Source of the DNA: Sequoia sempervirens
Lineage: Eukaryota > Streptophyta > Pinopsida > Cupressales > Cupressaceae
NCBI GenBank assembly: GCA_007258455.2
Contig: VDFB02270651.1
Location: 696,864,197 to 696,928,196 of the forward strand
Direction of reading: 5' to 3'
Length of the DNA stretch: 64,000 nucleotides
In this document: one piece after another, positions 1-11,625 of the stretch
How the letters are laid out: each line of letters opens with the position of its first letter
Position numbering within the stretch: position 1 is the first letter of the stretch
Program-made: the position numbers and the translations under genes
The notes under the pieces: model-generated
Told to the model about the DNA's origin: nothing
Database searches by the model: none
What the model saw: only the letters and a program-made list of their open reading frames with translations

Positions 1-1204
1 TAAATATATCTACAATATGTTCCTTTGTAGACACATACTCTAGCTTGATTTTATTTTCCAATACCTTCACTCTCAGGAAATGATATTTGATAGATATATG
101 TTTTGTTCTTGAATGCATTACCAGATTCTTTGAAATGTTTATAGCACTTGTTTTATCACAAAATATAGGTATAGGATCATCACATATCACTCCAATATCC
201 TTTAGTGTTTTCTTCATCCACAAAACTTGTGTGCAACAAGATGTCGCAACAATATACTCTACTTCTATAGTGGATAAAGAAACTGAGTCCTATTTATTAC
301 TTAACCATGAAACCAATCTTCCACCAAGAAAGAAAGCACCACCACTAGTACTCTTTTGGTCATCCACACAACCAACTCAATCTGCATTGGTGTAAGCACT
401 TAAAGTGAAATTAGTATCCTTAGTATACCACAAGCCATAATCTAGAGTGCCTTTAAGATATCTAGATATCCTCTTTACAATTGTAACATGTGCTTCTTTA
501 GGTTCTTCTTGAAATCTGGCAACTAAACATATTGCATGCATGATATCTATTTTTATAGCAGTAAGATACAACAATCCACCAATCATAGATTTGTATTTTC
601 TCTAATCAACTTTAGTACATTCAACATCTTTACTCAGCTTACATCTGGTCACCACAGGAGTACTAATCAATTTGGAGTCATCCATTCCAAACTTCTTCAA
701 CAACTCTTTGCCACATTTTTATTGTGAAATGAATATCCCCTTATCAGTTTGATTTACTTGAAGACCAAGAAAGAAATTCAACTCACCAATCATGGACATT
801 TCAAATTCATTTTGTATTTCTTCTACAAATATCTTACACATACCTTCATTTCTTCCAAAGATGATATCATTAACATATACTACCACTATCAATATTATGC
901 TTCCTTCCATCTTGAAATAAAGTTTGTTGTGTGCAGAGCCCTTATTAAACTTTTTTTGTGTCAAATATATGTCCAATCTAGCATACCATGCCCTGGGAGC
1001 TTGTTTCAGTCCATATAATGCCTTTTTCAACTTACAAACCATATCCAATTTGTCTGATAACTAAAATCCTTTAGGTTGTTCCATGTACACTTCTTCTTCC
1101 AGTTCTCCATTCAAAAATGCAGACTTGACATCCATCTAATATACCTTGAAATCCTTATCGGAAGAAAATGTGAAAAACATCCTAATAGCTTCCATTCTTG
1201 CCAC
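1..1204 (-). pseudogene. copia pol, C-terminal RT and RNase H part
   Basis: This is the distal part of the copia polyprotein. Reading leftwards from 1204 it holds the RT segment around ALYGLKQAPRAWY (about 955-1015), the catalytic region at about 860-880, the FFLGLQV motif near 765, and the connection to RNase H (about 380-590). The RNase H core down to base 1 includes STIEVEYI-like and KHISIKYHFLR-like motifs. The catalytic pair that is normally YVDD reads YVND (Asn codon 869-871), which removes a metal-binding aspartate. Stop codons occur near 1066 and 285. RT copies the element RNA into cDNA in the virus-like particle; this copy could not do so. Confidence 0.88.
1200..1204. repeat. Left target-site duplication of the gypsy element
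   Basis: GCCAC sits directly before the TGTGTGAACC end of the left LTR. The partner after the right LTR (19830-19834) reads ACCAC, one mismatch. The uninterrupted copia codons across this site need GCCAC once, which supports a 5-bp duplication. Confidence 0.8.
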
Positions 1205-2492
1205 TGTGTGAACCCCAATCCTAGTACCTGCAAAACAACATGAGTAAACAAGTTAAACAAGATATTGCAAGCTAAAACAAGGATTCCCCATGAAATCCAT
1301 TTACAACTTCAAAATAGGAAAGGCAATAATGAAGAACACAATAAAACAAGAGAATATAGATTAAATCCTAATTAGAATAGCAAACACATGATCCCATGGG
1401 GGAATTGGTGCCAATTTGATGTGAAAATTGGCACTTTCCCAATTCCTAAGATGCAAGCTTGATATATTGATGATGAGTGATCCACTTTGATGGTGAAAAA
1501 TGAGAGCTCCAAGCCAAAATATGCAAAAACCTAGCTAAGAGATCAATGGTGATGGATGAAAATGGCTAAATATTTTAGCATAATAACTTTTCATAATTTG
1601 TGGATGATCAAATGAGGATATGAACTCTTTATTTATAGAATGCCAAGATGGATGAATGTCCAAATTTGAGCAATGTGGGACTAACATTCATCCAATGGTA
1701 TGATGCCACTTTTCAATCTATGAATGGATGGAAGATGTGCAAGATTTGGGGATTGTGTCAATAAATGCATATTTTTGAATTTCAAATTTATTGAAATGAC
1801 TTGCAAGAGGGAAGGGAAGTTGGAATAAATTCCACTTGGCTCAAGACAAAGGACATGTAAGATGAAGTTATTGCCTTGTTGGATGTACATGTTGACTTGG
1901 AATTTTTGAATTCAAATTTGGAGAATATTCCAAAAGATTCCTTGTGAGGAAAATAGAGATTTAATAAATGAATTAAATCTATTTTCATGTGCAACTTAAA
2001 AAATCTAGAGGATGGGACATGAGATGAGATTAAATTAATCAAGGGTTAATTAATTTAATGAGAGAGGTTAGATGATGTGACCTATTTAACTCAAATTTGT
2101 GGATTTATTTAAATCAAATAAGAGAGGAATATGATAAGAGATTAATTAAATAGGGATTTTGATTTATTTAATTAAAAGAGATGGTGTTAGATTAAATCAA
2201 ATAAGGTTTTAATTTATTTAATTTAATGGATAGAATTTAGAGATTTAATCAAATAAAATTAATTATTTAATTAAATAGGGATAATTAGATCAGATGAATT
2301 GATTTAATTAACAAAAGAGATCGACTTAATTAGATAAAATGATTTATTCAATTAAGGGATGAAAGTTGATGAATTTAATCAGATAAGGAGATTTGATTAA
2401 ATGGTTAGACCGAGGGATGATTCAGGATGAAACGATGTTAGTAGGTTGGGATCAAGTGCACAACATCAATCAGTATATTTTACGTGTCTACA
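1205..2492 (-). repeat. 3' LTR of the Tat-like gypsy element
   Basis: It starts TGTGTGAACC and ends GTGTCTACA on the plus strand, and aligns end to end with 18545-19829. The part at about 2035-2400 is a run of AT-rich blocks such as TTAATTAAAT, which also occur in the related LTR near 49.4-54 kb. A minus-strand TATAAATAAA lies at 1628-1637. Confidence 0.93.
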
Positions 2493-2506
2493 TTTTTTTG
2501 CTCTTT
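2493..2506 (-). other. Polypurine tract beside the 3' LTR
   Basis: The minus strand reads AAAGAGCAAAAAAA immediately before the TGTAGACACG end of the 3' LTR. This is the expected place and composition for the plus-strand DNA primer of an LTR retrotransposon. Confidence 0.75.
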
Positions 2507-3357
2507 GAATCAATGTACTTGCTACATTGGTTCAAAGAATAAGTGATCTCAATTAAAGCCAAAAATTTTGATATTTAAAAACTTGCCCCACTGCTGCATG
2601 GCGAGAGAAAGCATGCCATTATAATGCCCCCTTGAGAGATTGGATGAAAATTTCAATTTTTTGGGTGATCTCACGAAAAAAAGAGGACAAAGTACCTGAC
2701 AGGTTCGAAAGGGCTCTGAGAGACTAAAAATGTATCTAAACACAATAAAATGATAAAAAAAAAGCCTTGATTAGACAAAAATAGGTTTGGGGGTCCAAAA
2801 CCCTAGCAAGACAGCCAATTAGGGTGAAAAAACCCTAATTTTTAGGCTTAAAAGGGGCCCGAGGGGTCACTTTCAAGTCATTTTCAAACACCTCCAATAG
2901 TAATCTCGAGATTTGAGCTCAAACCTCTTGATGATATGGCACAAAGACAACTTCCTCTATGCATTTTTGATCAAGTTCGAACATACCAGCAGTGATCTGG
3001 CATCGGGGCACTGGTAAGTGGTCCTTACCCAAGCTTCATTTTTCATTTATTGCATCATTTAATGCCTTAAAGAGTCGGTCCATCTATAGCGACACTATAT
3101 AGCACTGCTCAGAAGTCAAATTGTGTCGCTCGGTGTTAAATAGTGTCACGGTGGTGCATTTTGGAGTTTAAAAACTCTAACGCTGAGCTTAGGGATGACG
3201 GGTGGATTTGTAAAGTGTGATGCGGCGACACCAATTTTTCCCAAAGTGCCCCTTTGGGTGATAAAGTGCATCATGGCGGTGAGATTTTTCTCTTTTAGGG
3301 CCTAGCATCAGATTTTGATTAGAAATCAAACCACGACACCATCACGAGTTGCACCGC
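2507..3357. other. Non-coding gypsy 3' internal sequence
   Basis: No gene is seen. From about 3090 to 3340 there are GC-richer motifs such as GTGTCGCTCGG and GCGACACC. They resemble in style the block at 18180-18470 next to the 5' LTR (GCGGTGCC, TAGCGAC), so the element may carry related subterminal sequence at both internal ends. Confidence 0.5.
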
Positions 3358-3418
3358 TAGAGAAACTTCTTGAACATGCGACAAAAAAAAATCAAAAAAT
3401 TTAACATGATGAACTTTA

Positions 3419-5166
3419 TTGATGTACGACGCGAAGAGGGAGCTCTACTCCCAAGGGCACAGGTCGCGAGACCTAGCCGGCTACTTACGGGACTTGAGCG
3501 ACAGGGACCAAGATCGATTCCAGATTGCAAGGTTGTGGTACATTGTCTACGCAGTGCTTGTGCATACTCACTTAGGGATATTGTTAGCACTGGCCGAGAG
3601 ATGAAACAACAAGACTTCTTTGTTCCATCTTCCTACTGGTGAGGCCACTGTCACCCTAGAGGACGTTTAGCACATTTTGTGATTGTTGATTCACGGTCGT
3701 CAAGTGATATTTGACATGGAAAAGGGGCATGAGGCCTACTTCAGAGTCCTTGCCACATATGAGATTGTGTTTTGTGAGGGGCAAATAGAGCTCGAGTGGC
3801 ACAAGATCCTAGCACCACCTACCACTGGGTGATTGCAGCCATCATTCTGAGTCTTGTCGCCCCTGACAGATGAGGGAAATACTTTAGTCCTAGTTGGGGA
3901 TCCTACTGGGAGTGGATGGTTTGAGATAGGCTAGTTCCTTTTACTTGGGGGCCTATACTTCTAGCTTCACTTTATCGAGACCTCCATGAGTACGTCTACA
4001 TGGATGGCAAAGCACTGGGAGCAGGGGTGACTACTTCATGTTTGGGCACGGGAGAACATTGTTGTGCTCCAGCCACACATTGTTTAAGTTTTGATGGTGC
4101 CAGACGATCCCCTCATGTGGCGATACAGAGGCGGTGTGTCCTTCACACACACTGGTGAGCAGGGGATCTCCTATTGGAGGAGAGTCTTGGATGAGATGCA
4201 GGTTTTTACTTGGTGACCATACCTTTGTCGGCTCAGATGGGCTGACAATGTTGATCAGATGTTCTACTACCACCAGGACTGTTTTATGTAGGGGCGAGAG
4301 CATACAATGATCAAGAGATACTTGCCCGGGCTTGTGCAGCGTCAGTTTAGAGAGCTGCAAGATTGACCAGATGATGACTATGTGGCCATCTTCACCCACT
4401 CCATGACACAGGTATCATGGGGGTGATACATTCTTGCTTTGGAGGCAGTCAATAGCTTCAAGCAGTTGGTAGCTCGGCCATGGGCTTATGATTAGGGACT
4501 TGTAGATCCAACTACCACCCAGGCTTACAAGGATTGGTTCTGACCTCCACTTCGTTTGACGATTCCAGGTGCAATTTTGGATCTACAGAGAGTCAGAAGC
4601 AGAGGGGGAGGATGAGGACGGAGAGCCGACATTCAATAGGACTCGCCATTTGTTCCTCTAGTGCAACCAGTTTAGGGAGATGTGCACATGTAGGACCAAC
4701 AGCAGGTGCCACTAGTCCCACCACCACAAGGCGAGGGTCCTCCTCAGGTGCAGCTGCAGGTACAAGTAGGACAGGTGGATGCACGGGATACTCTAATTGC
4801 ATAGTTGTAGGCCCAGGTCTAGGCTTTGACAATTGAGAGAGATTAGGCGAGGGCTGAGAGAGAGTAGCTCAGGGTCAAGAGGGATCAGGCCATACAGTAG
4901 AGACAGGTCGCGAAGCTATAGGAAGCCACTGAGCTAGGAAAGAGACAGTAGTTAGAGAGCATGATAGCCTCCTCCTCCTAGGGTATAGTGTCAGTTCAAT
5001 CTTATCAGGATGTCATTTGAGAGGTAGAGTACTATCGGAGGTACTATCATGAGCCCATACCCCGAGCAGAGCGGGTCCCAGAGGACTCAAAGCGGGCTAG
5101 CCATAGACCAATAGAGGGTCATGGTGACAGAGGCCAGGGCAGCATCCACAAGGACAGAGCTTGATT
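3419..5166 (+). pseudogene. Plant mobile domain (PMD, aminotransferase-like) gene, antisense to gypsy pol
   Basis: One plus-strand frame can be followed for about 580 codons, interrupted by many stops. The N-terminal part contains ARLWYIVYAVLVHTH. Next comes LPTGEATVTLEDV followed by a decayed HILxLLIHGRQV, which is the signature start of the plant mobile domain (HLPTGEATITLEDVA... in family members). Further on are WRYRGGVSFTH-like, WADNVDQMFYYHQDCF and YLPGLVQRQFREL segments, then a Q/R-rich, probably coiled tail. PMD proteins include Arabidopsis MAIN/MAIL1 and many transposon-borne copies; their biochemical role in transposons is not known. Position (between pol and 3' LTR) and antisense direction fit the additional antisense frames reported in Tat elements. 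It is dead here. Confidence 0.78.
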
Positions 5167-5269
5167 GAGATGCTACGATACTTTTCATGCCTTATGGGCT
5201 CATTTTTTTATGGCCCGGTGGGCCTTTTGTACTGATTGACATACATGTATAGTGATCTGATTTATTATT

Positions 5270-6300
5270 GTACTATGACAATTGCATTATTGATATATAT
5301 ATGAGCCGATGATGATTTTGATGTGATGCGATGTGTATTCTTTATTTATGCATGGATGATTTTACTTCTATATGTTGTGCAATGATGCTTTTATGGATGC
5401 ATTTATTTCTAATGATGTATGCATTATGATTATGACTAACAGATCTATATTATGTTTAACCTATGATATGCAAAATGTGATGTGCAATGATGGTGTCTAT
5501 ATGATGATCTATTTTATGTTGATGCAAATGGGATAATCTAATATGTGATATGAATTGGAATATGCAAAATGATATGGTATATTTGTGAAATGTTATGTGA
5601 ATTATACTTATATGTGAACGGATTATGGATGGATGGATGTATGTTTTGCATGTGATGGATTATTTATGCTTATGGGGAATGATTTATGCAATGAATGATT
5701 TATGGTGTTATTTATGAGATGACATGGATGATGAAAATTCGATGGTTGTGATATGTTTTGAATGAGATAGTAATGCAAATGAGATGGTTTTATGAGATGC
5801 TTAGAATAACAAATGCTATTATCCAAAACATATTGAATGTTGATGCAATGTATGTGATGTATTTAATATGATGTACTATATGCAATGATATGATAATGTT
5901 TTGATGCAAGATGAACCAAATGTGTGAGATGACTTTACGATGTTATGTAAGTATGTATGCGATGGATTATCTATAATGCCTATATACCTATTGTGTATGA
6001 TTATGCATTGTGTGATAATGGTGAAATGATTATGAAATTTTTATGCAAATGAATGTTATGCAATGATTTATGTAATAAATGAATTGTAATGGATGAAATG
6101 TGATGAAATGGATGCACCTACCTATGAAGAATGCCTATGATAACCTGTTTATGTGATGATTTGAAATGTAATGCATGTGTTTCCTATATGATATGTTTAT
6201 GCAATATGCTAATGATTTGTTTATGCAATATGCTAATGATTTGTGAATGCAGGATCGATGATGATGATGGTGATGATGATGATGATGATCAAGTGTCACA
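5270..6300. repeat. ATG-rich low-complexity tract
   Basis: About 1 kb is built from degenerate words such as ATGATG, TGCAATGATG and TTATGTGAT. It includes a near-perfect duplicated TTTATGCAATATGCTAATGA (about 6197-6241) and a GAT run near 6258-6288. No credible coding sequence; open frames here reflect composition. Confidence 0.75.
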
Positions 6301-8345
6301 GTACCTTGTTAGTGTGGTTAGCAAGAAAAGAAGAAGTCATTTCAACAAGACACAATATGATGCAAATGCAAATGATGATGATGACGATGATGATTACTTT
6401 TTGAGGAATTGGGATTTCAAGGGGCTAAATTTTCTTATGTTTGATAACGCATGAGGTACGATGCATCAAGGTATAGGAAACAAGGATGGCATTGTACCTA
6501 GTGTGATGGACTTTGACTTGAAAATTAGATAGGAGTATCCTTGTTCACACCTGACATATAGAAACCTTGCTAGGATGCCCTTTAGAATTTCAAAACACCT
6601 CAGACCAAAACATGGAAAGGTAAACCTATCCATGCAATAGTCAACAAGTTGTGCAAAACTTCCTCCATACATACCTAACAAAGCAAGTATTCGCCAAGGT
6701 TATTTTACAAGAACGCCCAACAAGCACAACAGACAAAAGGATAATAGTTGTTGCCCTAATCCTATTTCTCTAAATCCTTCATTCGGATATCATCAAGAGG
6801 TCCTTCAAATGAGCGCAAATAAGATAAGTCAAAAGATAAAGACCAAGTAAACAAACAAGTTGATGCTCTTCAATACTGCTAACAAGAAGAAGATGTATTT
6901 TCAAGGATAAGAACCAAAACTATTGCCAAAAGATAATGCCCATTATAGGAAAGATACATCCTAGGACATGTTAGTGGAAGGTAGCACATCATTTCATTTA
7001 TCCTAAGTGTTCTTTCTGATAAATAATTCCCATTGTAGGAAGGATTCATCCTAGGACATGATGTTATCAGATGATTGATATGGGACTGATTGGATGATGG
7101 ACTATCAACACAAAGAATTGACCAACTTGTTTACGTACTGACTTAGACCTGAGACTTGACATTTGGAGTTTAACTTTTAACCTGCTAGGCTTGTTTCTAA
7201 CTATTTCACCAAAGGTTGAGGATGACGATCAGTTTATTATGAGTGGTGTTTATTGCAGGTGTAAGCAAGATGAGATGGATGGATTTTTTCATATATTTGG
7301 ATGTTTTTGATGTTTTGCAATGTTTTGAGGCTATTTTTGGTATTTTTTGAGATTTTCAAATGTTTTGATTGATTTTATTTTTTTGAATGTTTTTGGTTTT
7401 TCTGAGATTTTGACCAAGAGACTAACCTAAAGACCTATCCTAGGGGCCTCAAGGGTTGATCAACAAATTAGCCTTGCCTACATTATACACACAGAGACCA
7501 CGTAGATTGACTGATGACCTGACTGATTTACAAATGAAGATATACATGATGAAATGTCAATTTATCATGACATACTCCTAAAGGACTGACCTAAGTGTCT
7601 TGGGGGATGATCAAAGATCAACCTTGCCTACGTTCAAGGCTCAGAGAACCATAGTTCGACAAGATGACTCTGTTTTTTATTTTTTGAATTACTTTCTAAC
7701 CTATTTTGGGATTTTGATATGTTTTGATGTTTTCAGATTTTCTAATTTTCTGATGTTTTTGGATTTTCTTATTTTCTAATGTTCTTGGATTTTCTAATTT
7801 TCTGATGTTTTTGGATTTTCTAATTTGAGGACTTTAAGATCATACACAAATCCGATCTGATGAGAATGTGCCCCCAGCTTGATGCAATAGACTACTCTGT
7901 TACAGGCAGGACAAACTGACCTTGAGGGTGGGCCGAGTAGTACTAAGAGGGATCATGATACGAAAACAAGACCAAGCTATGGTGCGGATACGAGTGGATG
8001 AGTGATGGATGGAGACCTGAATGTGATGGATGATGGAAGCGAAATGGATGGATGATGTAGAACAAGTCGTAAAGATCGTAATGGATGGAAAGTGCTTATT
8101 TACATAAGGTGCCTGTTTGCCAGGTTTTCACCAAGGTACTTGTTCAAAGTGCCACCGAAGTGGTTTTCACTAGAGGATGATTTTTTCTCTTTTTTTTATC
8201 CTTTTTTTTTATTTTTTTGGATTTTTTATTTCTATACCCTAAAAGACTTATACATAATTTTTTTTGAGATGAGAGCTATTCATGGGCTCTTGCAGAGGTT
8301 CCCCTTCGAGTGTTGATAACTGATATGCCCCTGATTTGTAACTTG
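6301..8345. other. Non-coding gypsy sequence downstream of pol
   Basis: No gene is seen. The interval has T-rich runs of TTTTTGGATTTTC type (7300-7830) and two similar blocks around GCCTTGCCTAC (about 7471 and 7625). A block at about 8110-8185 matches, in reverse complement, 60873-60930 of the second gypsy element, showing that both carry the same post-pol sequence. Confidence 0.6.
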
Positions 8346-8739
8346 CTATGATGATGAATGGTCCCAGCCAATTGGGTTCAAACTTTCCTTTTCTACTTGG
8401 GTTTGGACATTTTTTTGATTTTCTTTTAAGATCAGTTCTTCTAGTTGGAACACCTTGCTTTTGATTTTCTTATTGTAGCTCTTTTTGAGTTTGTTTTGAT
8501 AGACTTGCAAATGATTTAAATCATTTATACATCTCTCATCCAGTAGCTCCAACTCATTCAATCTTGACACTCGGTAATCTTCATCAGTGATGAGATTTTG
8601 TAGTGATATCTTGAGGGATGGGAGCTCGATCTCTATTGGGAGTACTGATTTTGATCTGTAGACTAGGGAAAAAGGGGTAGCATCACTGGGTGTGTGGATG
8701 CTAGTTCGGTAGGCCCAGAGGGCAGGATTTTGCACACAT
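8346..8739 (-). pseudogene. gypsy integrase, C-terminal remnant
   Basis: The minus strand reads NPALWAYRTSIHTPS, then TPFSLVYRSKSVLPIEIELPS, typical of the end of the gypsy integrase catalytic domain. A basic C-terminal stretch follows (YQNKLKKSYNKKIKSK) and the EPNWLGPFII-like motif reached by a frameshift near 8385. The zinc-binding HHCC domain and most of the DDE core are absent: the frame meets the second RNase H region directly, at a 14-bp direct repeat. Integrase inserts the cDNA into the chromosome; without its core this element depends on others. Confidence 0.85.
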
Positions 8740-8778
8740 GATATAGGGTATCACCGGGACCAATGATTTTGCACACAT
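8726..8778. repeat. 14-bp direct repeat at an integrase deletion junction
   Basis: GATTTTGCACACAT occurs at 8726-8739 and again at 8765-8778. The first copy abuts the integrase remnant and the second abuts sequence following the second RNase H. The repeat marks where roughly the whole integrase core is missing. Confidence 0.7.
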
Positions 8779-9240
8779 ATTCCAATTCTGGTACCTCAAA
8801 TGTAGGTGCAAGAAGTTTCTCTATCAAGAATTCATATTTTGGAACACTGTTGGGGATGTCTAGTAGGGACCCAATTGTTGCCATGGCATCTGTTGCTCTG
8901 TTGTTGGTTCTAGGAATCTGCTCGAATGTAATTTCGATGAAGGATTCTTTAAGAGTCTCTACTAATTTCTTGTATGGAGTGAGCTTGTCATCCTTGGTCT
9001 GGTATTCATTTTTCACTTGATTTATGATCAATTGGGAGTCTCTGTACACTTTGAGAGCGATGATGTTCCACTGCACTGCTATTCTAAGACCTATGGTCAA
9101 AGCCTCGTATTTTGCAATGTTATTGGTGTAGAGAAATGCTAGTTTGTATGACCTTGGTATGTAATCCCCTTGTGGGGTGATGAAGAAGACACCAACTCCT
9201 AATCCATGTTGCGTGTATGAGCCATCGAAGTATAGTTTCT
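8763..9240 (-). pseudogene. gypsy second RNase H (Tat-type)
   Basis: Reading leftwards from 9240 the frame gives KLYFDGSYTQHGLGVGV (first catalytic Asp), NNIAKYEALTIGL (catalytic Glu), VYRDSQLIINQVK (Asp) and RTNNRATDAMATI (last Asp region). These are the four parts of an RNase H fold. It follows a separate RNase H that belongs to RT, giving two RNases H in tandem, the diagnostic trait of the Tat lineage. A stop (9238-9240) separates it from the upstream domain. RNase H removes the RNA strand of the RNA-DNA hybrid. Confidence 0.85.
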
Positions 9241-10773
9241 AGTGGTTAGCTATGTTGAGATTGAAAATGGATTCATCTAGAAACTCTGAGACAAGAGGGT
9301 ACTCTGAATAGATTGGTTCTTCTGCCAATTGATCCGCGATGACTTGGCCCTTGATTGCTTTCCGCTCCACATATTCGATGTCATATTCTGACAATATCAT
9401 TAACCATTTTTCCATTCTTCCTGTGAGCATTTCCTTTGATAGTAGATACTTGAGAGGATCAATTGTGGCGATGAGTTTTATTTTATGTGCCAACATGTAA
9501 CATTTGTTTGAATTTTTGTGATGAAAACACTACTGTGAGGCATGCTTTCTCGATGAATGAATAGTTTATCTCATGCCCAACCATTGTCTTGTTGATGTAA
9601 TATATAGCCCTTTCTATTCCATTTTCATCATGCTAAGCTAAGAGAGCTCCAACGACTATTGTTGTTGCTGACACGTATAAAATCAATGGTTTTCTTGGGA
9701 TTGGTGGCATTAAGACTAGTGGTGTTAGTAGGTATTCCTTGATTTTGTTGAATGCCTCTTCACATTTGGTATCCCATTTGTACGCTACTCCCTTGTGGAG
9801 TAGGTTAGAGTATGGGTTCTGTTTGTCTACCAATTGTGCTATGAATCTTCGAATGGATTGTAGTCTGCCTTGGAGACCTCTCAATTGCTTTAATGTTTTT
9901 CGGTGCCTCCATCTTGAGGATTGCTTTTACTTTTGTTGGATCCACCTCGATGCCCCTCATTGACACTATATATCCTAGGAGCTTTCTTGATTGTACGTCA
10001 AATACACACTTCTTAGGGTTTAGTCTGACCTTGTACTTCTCTAGTCTATCAAAGATGGCACTTAGTGTTGATATGTGATCTTTTTTTTTGGACTTAGCTA
10101 GAATGTCTTCAACATAGTCTTCAACTGTTTTATGAATCATATCATGTAATATCAATGTCATGACCCTTTGATATGTTGCTCCTGTGTTTTTTAAGCCGAA
10201 TGGCATCCTGTTCCAATTGTATGTCCCACATGGACAAGTGAAAGTTGTTTTATGTTGGTCCTCTTTAGCTATCATGATCTGATTGTACCCTAAGAATCTA
10301 TCCATTAGTGACAACATTTCATGTCCCGTTGTCATATCTACTATCATGTCGATGTTGGGAAGCAGGAAGTCATCTTTTGGACATGCCTTCTTCAAATTTC
10401 TGAAGTCTGTGCAGATTCTGATATTTCGGTCAGGTTTTGAAATAGGTACCAAGTTTGATACCCATTCTGGATAGTCTATCAGTCGGATGAATCCTACGTC
10501 TAATAACTTTTTTAGCTCTATTTTGACCAATAGGGCATTCTGAGGATGCATTTTTTGAAGCTTTTGTTTGACAGGCTTTGCTTCTAGATAAACTGCTAAG
10601 TGATGAACCACAGTCTCTGGATCGAGTCCTAGCATGTCAGCATAACTCCATGCAAATTTTATTTGTCTTTCTTTTAGGAATGCCGCTAGGAGCTCTTGCT
10701 CTTTCATAGTAGTGATTCCACATAGAATGTGATATGTGGGGTCTCCTCTGTTCCTAGGTTGACTGGATTGCAT
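9241..10773 (-). pseudogene. gypsy reverse transcriptase and first RNase H
   Basis: From 10773 leftwards the frame contains the gypsy RT motifs in order: VKIELKKLLDVGFIR, WVSNLVPISKPD, RICTDFRNLKKACPKDDF, LLPNIDMIVD, LMDRFLGYNQI (first catalytic Asp), TFTCPCGTYNWNRMPFGLKN, the YxDD region and KCVFDVQSRKLLGYIVS. The thumb, LVDKQNPYSNLL and EEAFNKIKEYL come next, then the RNase H part with KWLMILSEYDIEYVERK. The catalytic box reads YVED, with GAA at 10108-10110 in place of an Asp codon. Frameshifts occur near 9880 and 9630 and a stop near 9500. It would be about 500 residues if intact. Confidence 0.92.
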
Positions 10774-11325
10774 TTTTCTGCCAAGACTACTGACTTTTCC
10801 TAATGAATAGCTCTTAAAGGAAGATTGAATGCCCCATCCTTGGGAACCTTAGAGAGGTTTTCACCATTGGATGTGTCCTTTCTTTTTACTTTTTTCTTGT
10901 TAGAGTGCCAGAATGTGGTTTTCACTCAAGGACTGGGATATTATTCTTAATTTCTCACTTTTGTGACTGAAGGATTCAATCATTTTCCCATAATAAGCAT
11001 GTGTGTCCAACTCCATTATAAACCCTGCTTTGTGATCTGCATCTAGAATTTTATCTCGCAGTCTCATGAATTCTGAGAGTGCCTCATCGTTTTCAAATGT
11101 ATCAAGAACTAGTGGTCCTCGTTGTTCATAGTCGATGAGTTGGAGATATACTAGGTGAATCTCATGATTTTGGTGGTCTATTTCAAAAGATAGGGTGCTA
11201 ATCATGCAAAGAGTGGTATCCTCGAATAGCCTAGGTAAGTTAGTCAGGTGATCTTCATCATCGCTACTACTAGAGACGTCGGTTATATCGAATGTAAAGT
11301 TACCTATGACTGTACCTGTAGACAC
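10774..11325 (-). pseudogene. gypsy spacer between protease/G-patch and RT
   Basis: An open frame (10900-11325) with an acidic start (DVSSSSDDEDH) and charged, non-catalytic sequence containing ALSEFMRLRDKILDADHKAG. It lies where Tat polyproteins have a poorly conserved linker before RT. I cannot assign a function. Confidence 0.6.
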
Positions 11326-11337
11326 TGGTAATTGTAG

Positions 11338-11619
11338 TTATGCTGGGGTTGGTTGAGGAAGATTGTTAACCATTCTAACTGGCAGACTTCGTCCTCGTAT
11401 GGTTATACTTGGAGGGGTACATCCAAGGCCAAGATTTGTTATTGGTCGCTTCTCTAACATGATGGGTATTATAAGCCCATTGTCATTTTGTCTCACTCTT
11501 TGATTTCTGTCGTAGCCCATTATGAGCATCATTTGCAGACCCTTGCTTATGTCATCCATTGGTAATTCAGGTGTTGGTCTTTCATCTTGATATAGCATAT
11601 GGGATGGATCTGTCTCCAT
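11338..11619 (-). pseudogene. gypsy G-patch-like segment
   Basis: The frame contains GLQMMLIMGYDRNQRVRQNDNG, then IMLEKRPITNLGLGC. This matches the layout of the G-patch-like motif found between protease and RT in some plant gypsy polyproteins: an MGY followed by a Gly-rich turn and, later, a second GLGY/GLGC. Key glycines are replaced (RNQRVRQ in place of a GQGLGQ-like string), so it is degenerate. G-patches bind nucleic acid in other proteins. The homologous place in the second element is 59840-59960. Confidence 0.6.
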
Positions 11620-11625
11620 AACTTC

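Noticed and set aside
4534..4836. 100-residue Ser/Gly/Thr-rich plus-strand frame
   Set aside because: It is a shifted frame over the Gln/Pro-rich tail of the decayed PMD gene.
6131..6454. Asp-rich 107-residue frame
   Set aside because: Composition artefact of GATGAT repeats within an ATG-rich low-complexity tract.
9241..10773. Endogenous pararetrovirus (Caulimoviridae) RT
   Set aside because: Flanking LTRs, primer site, polypurine tract, integrase remnant and two RNases H show a Ty3/gypsy retrotransposon.
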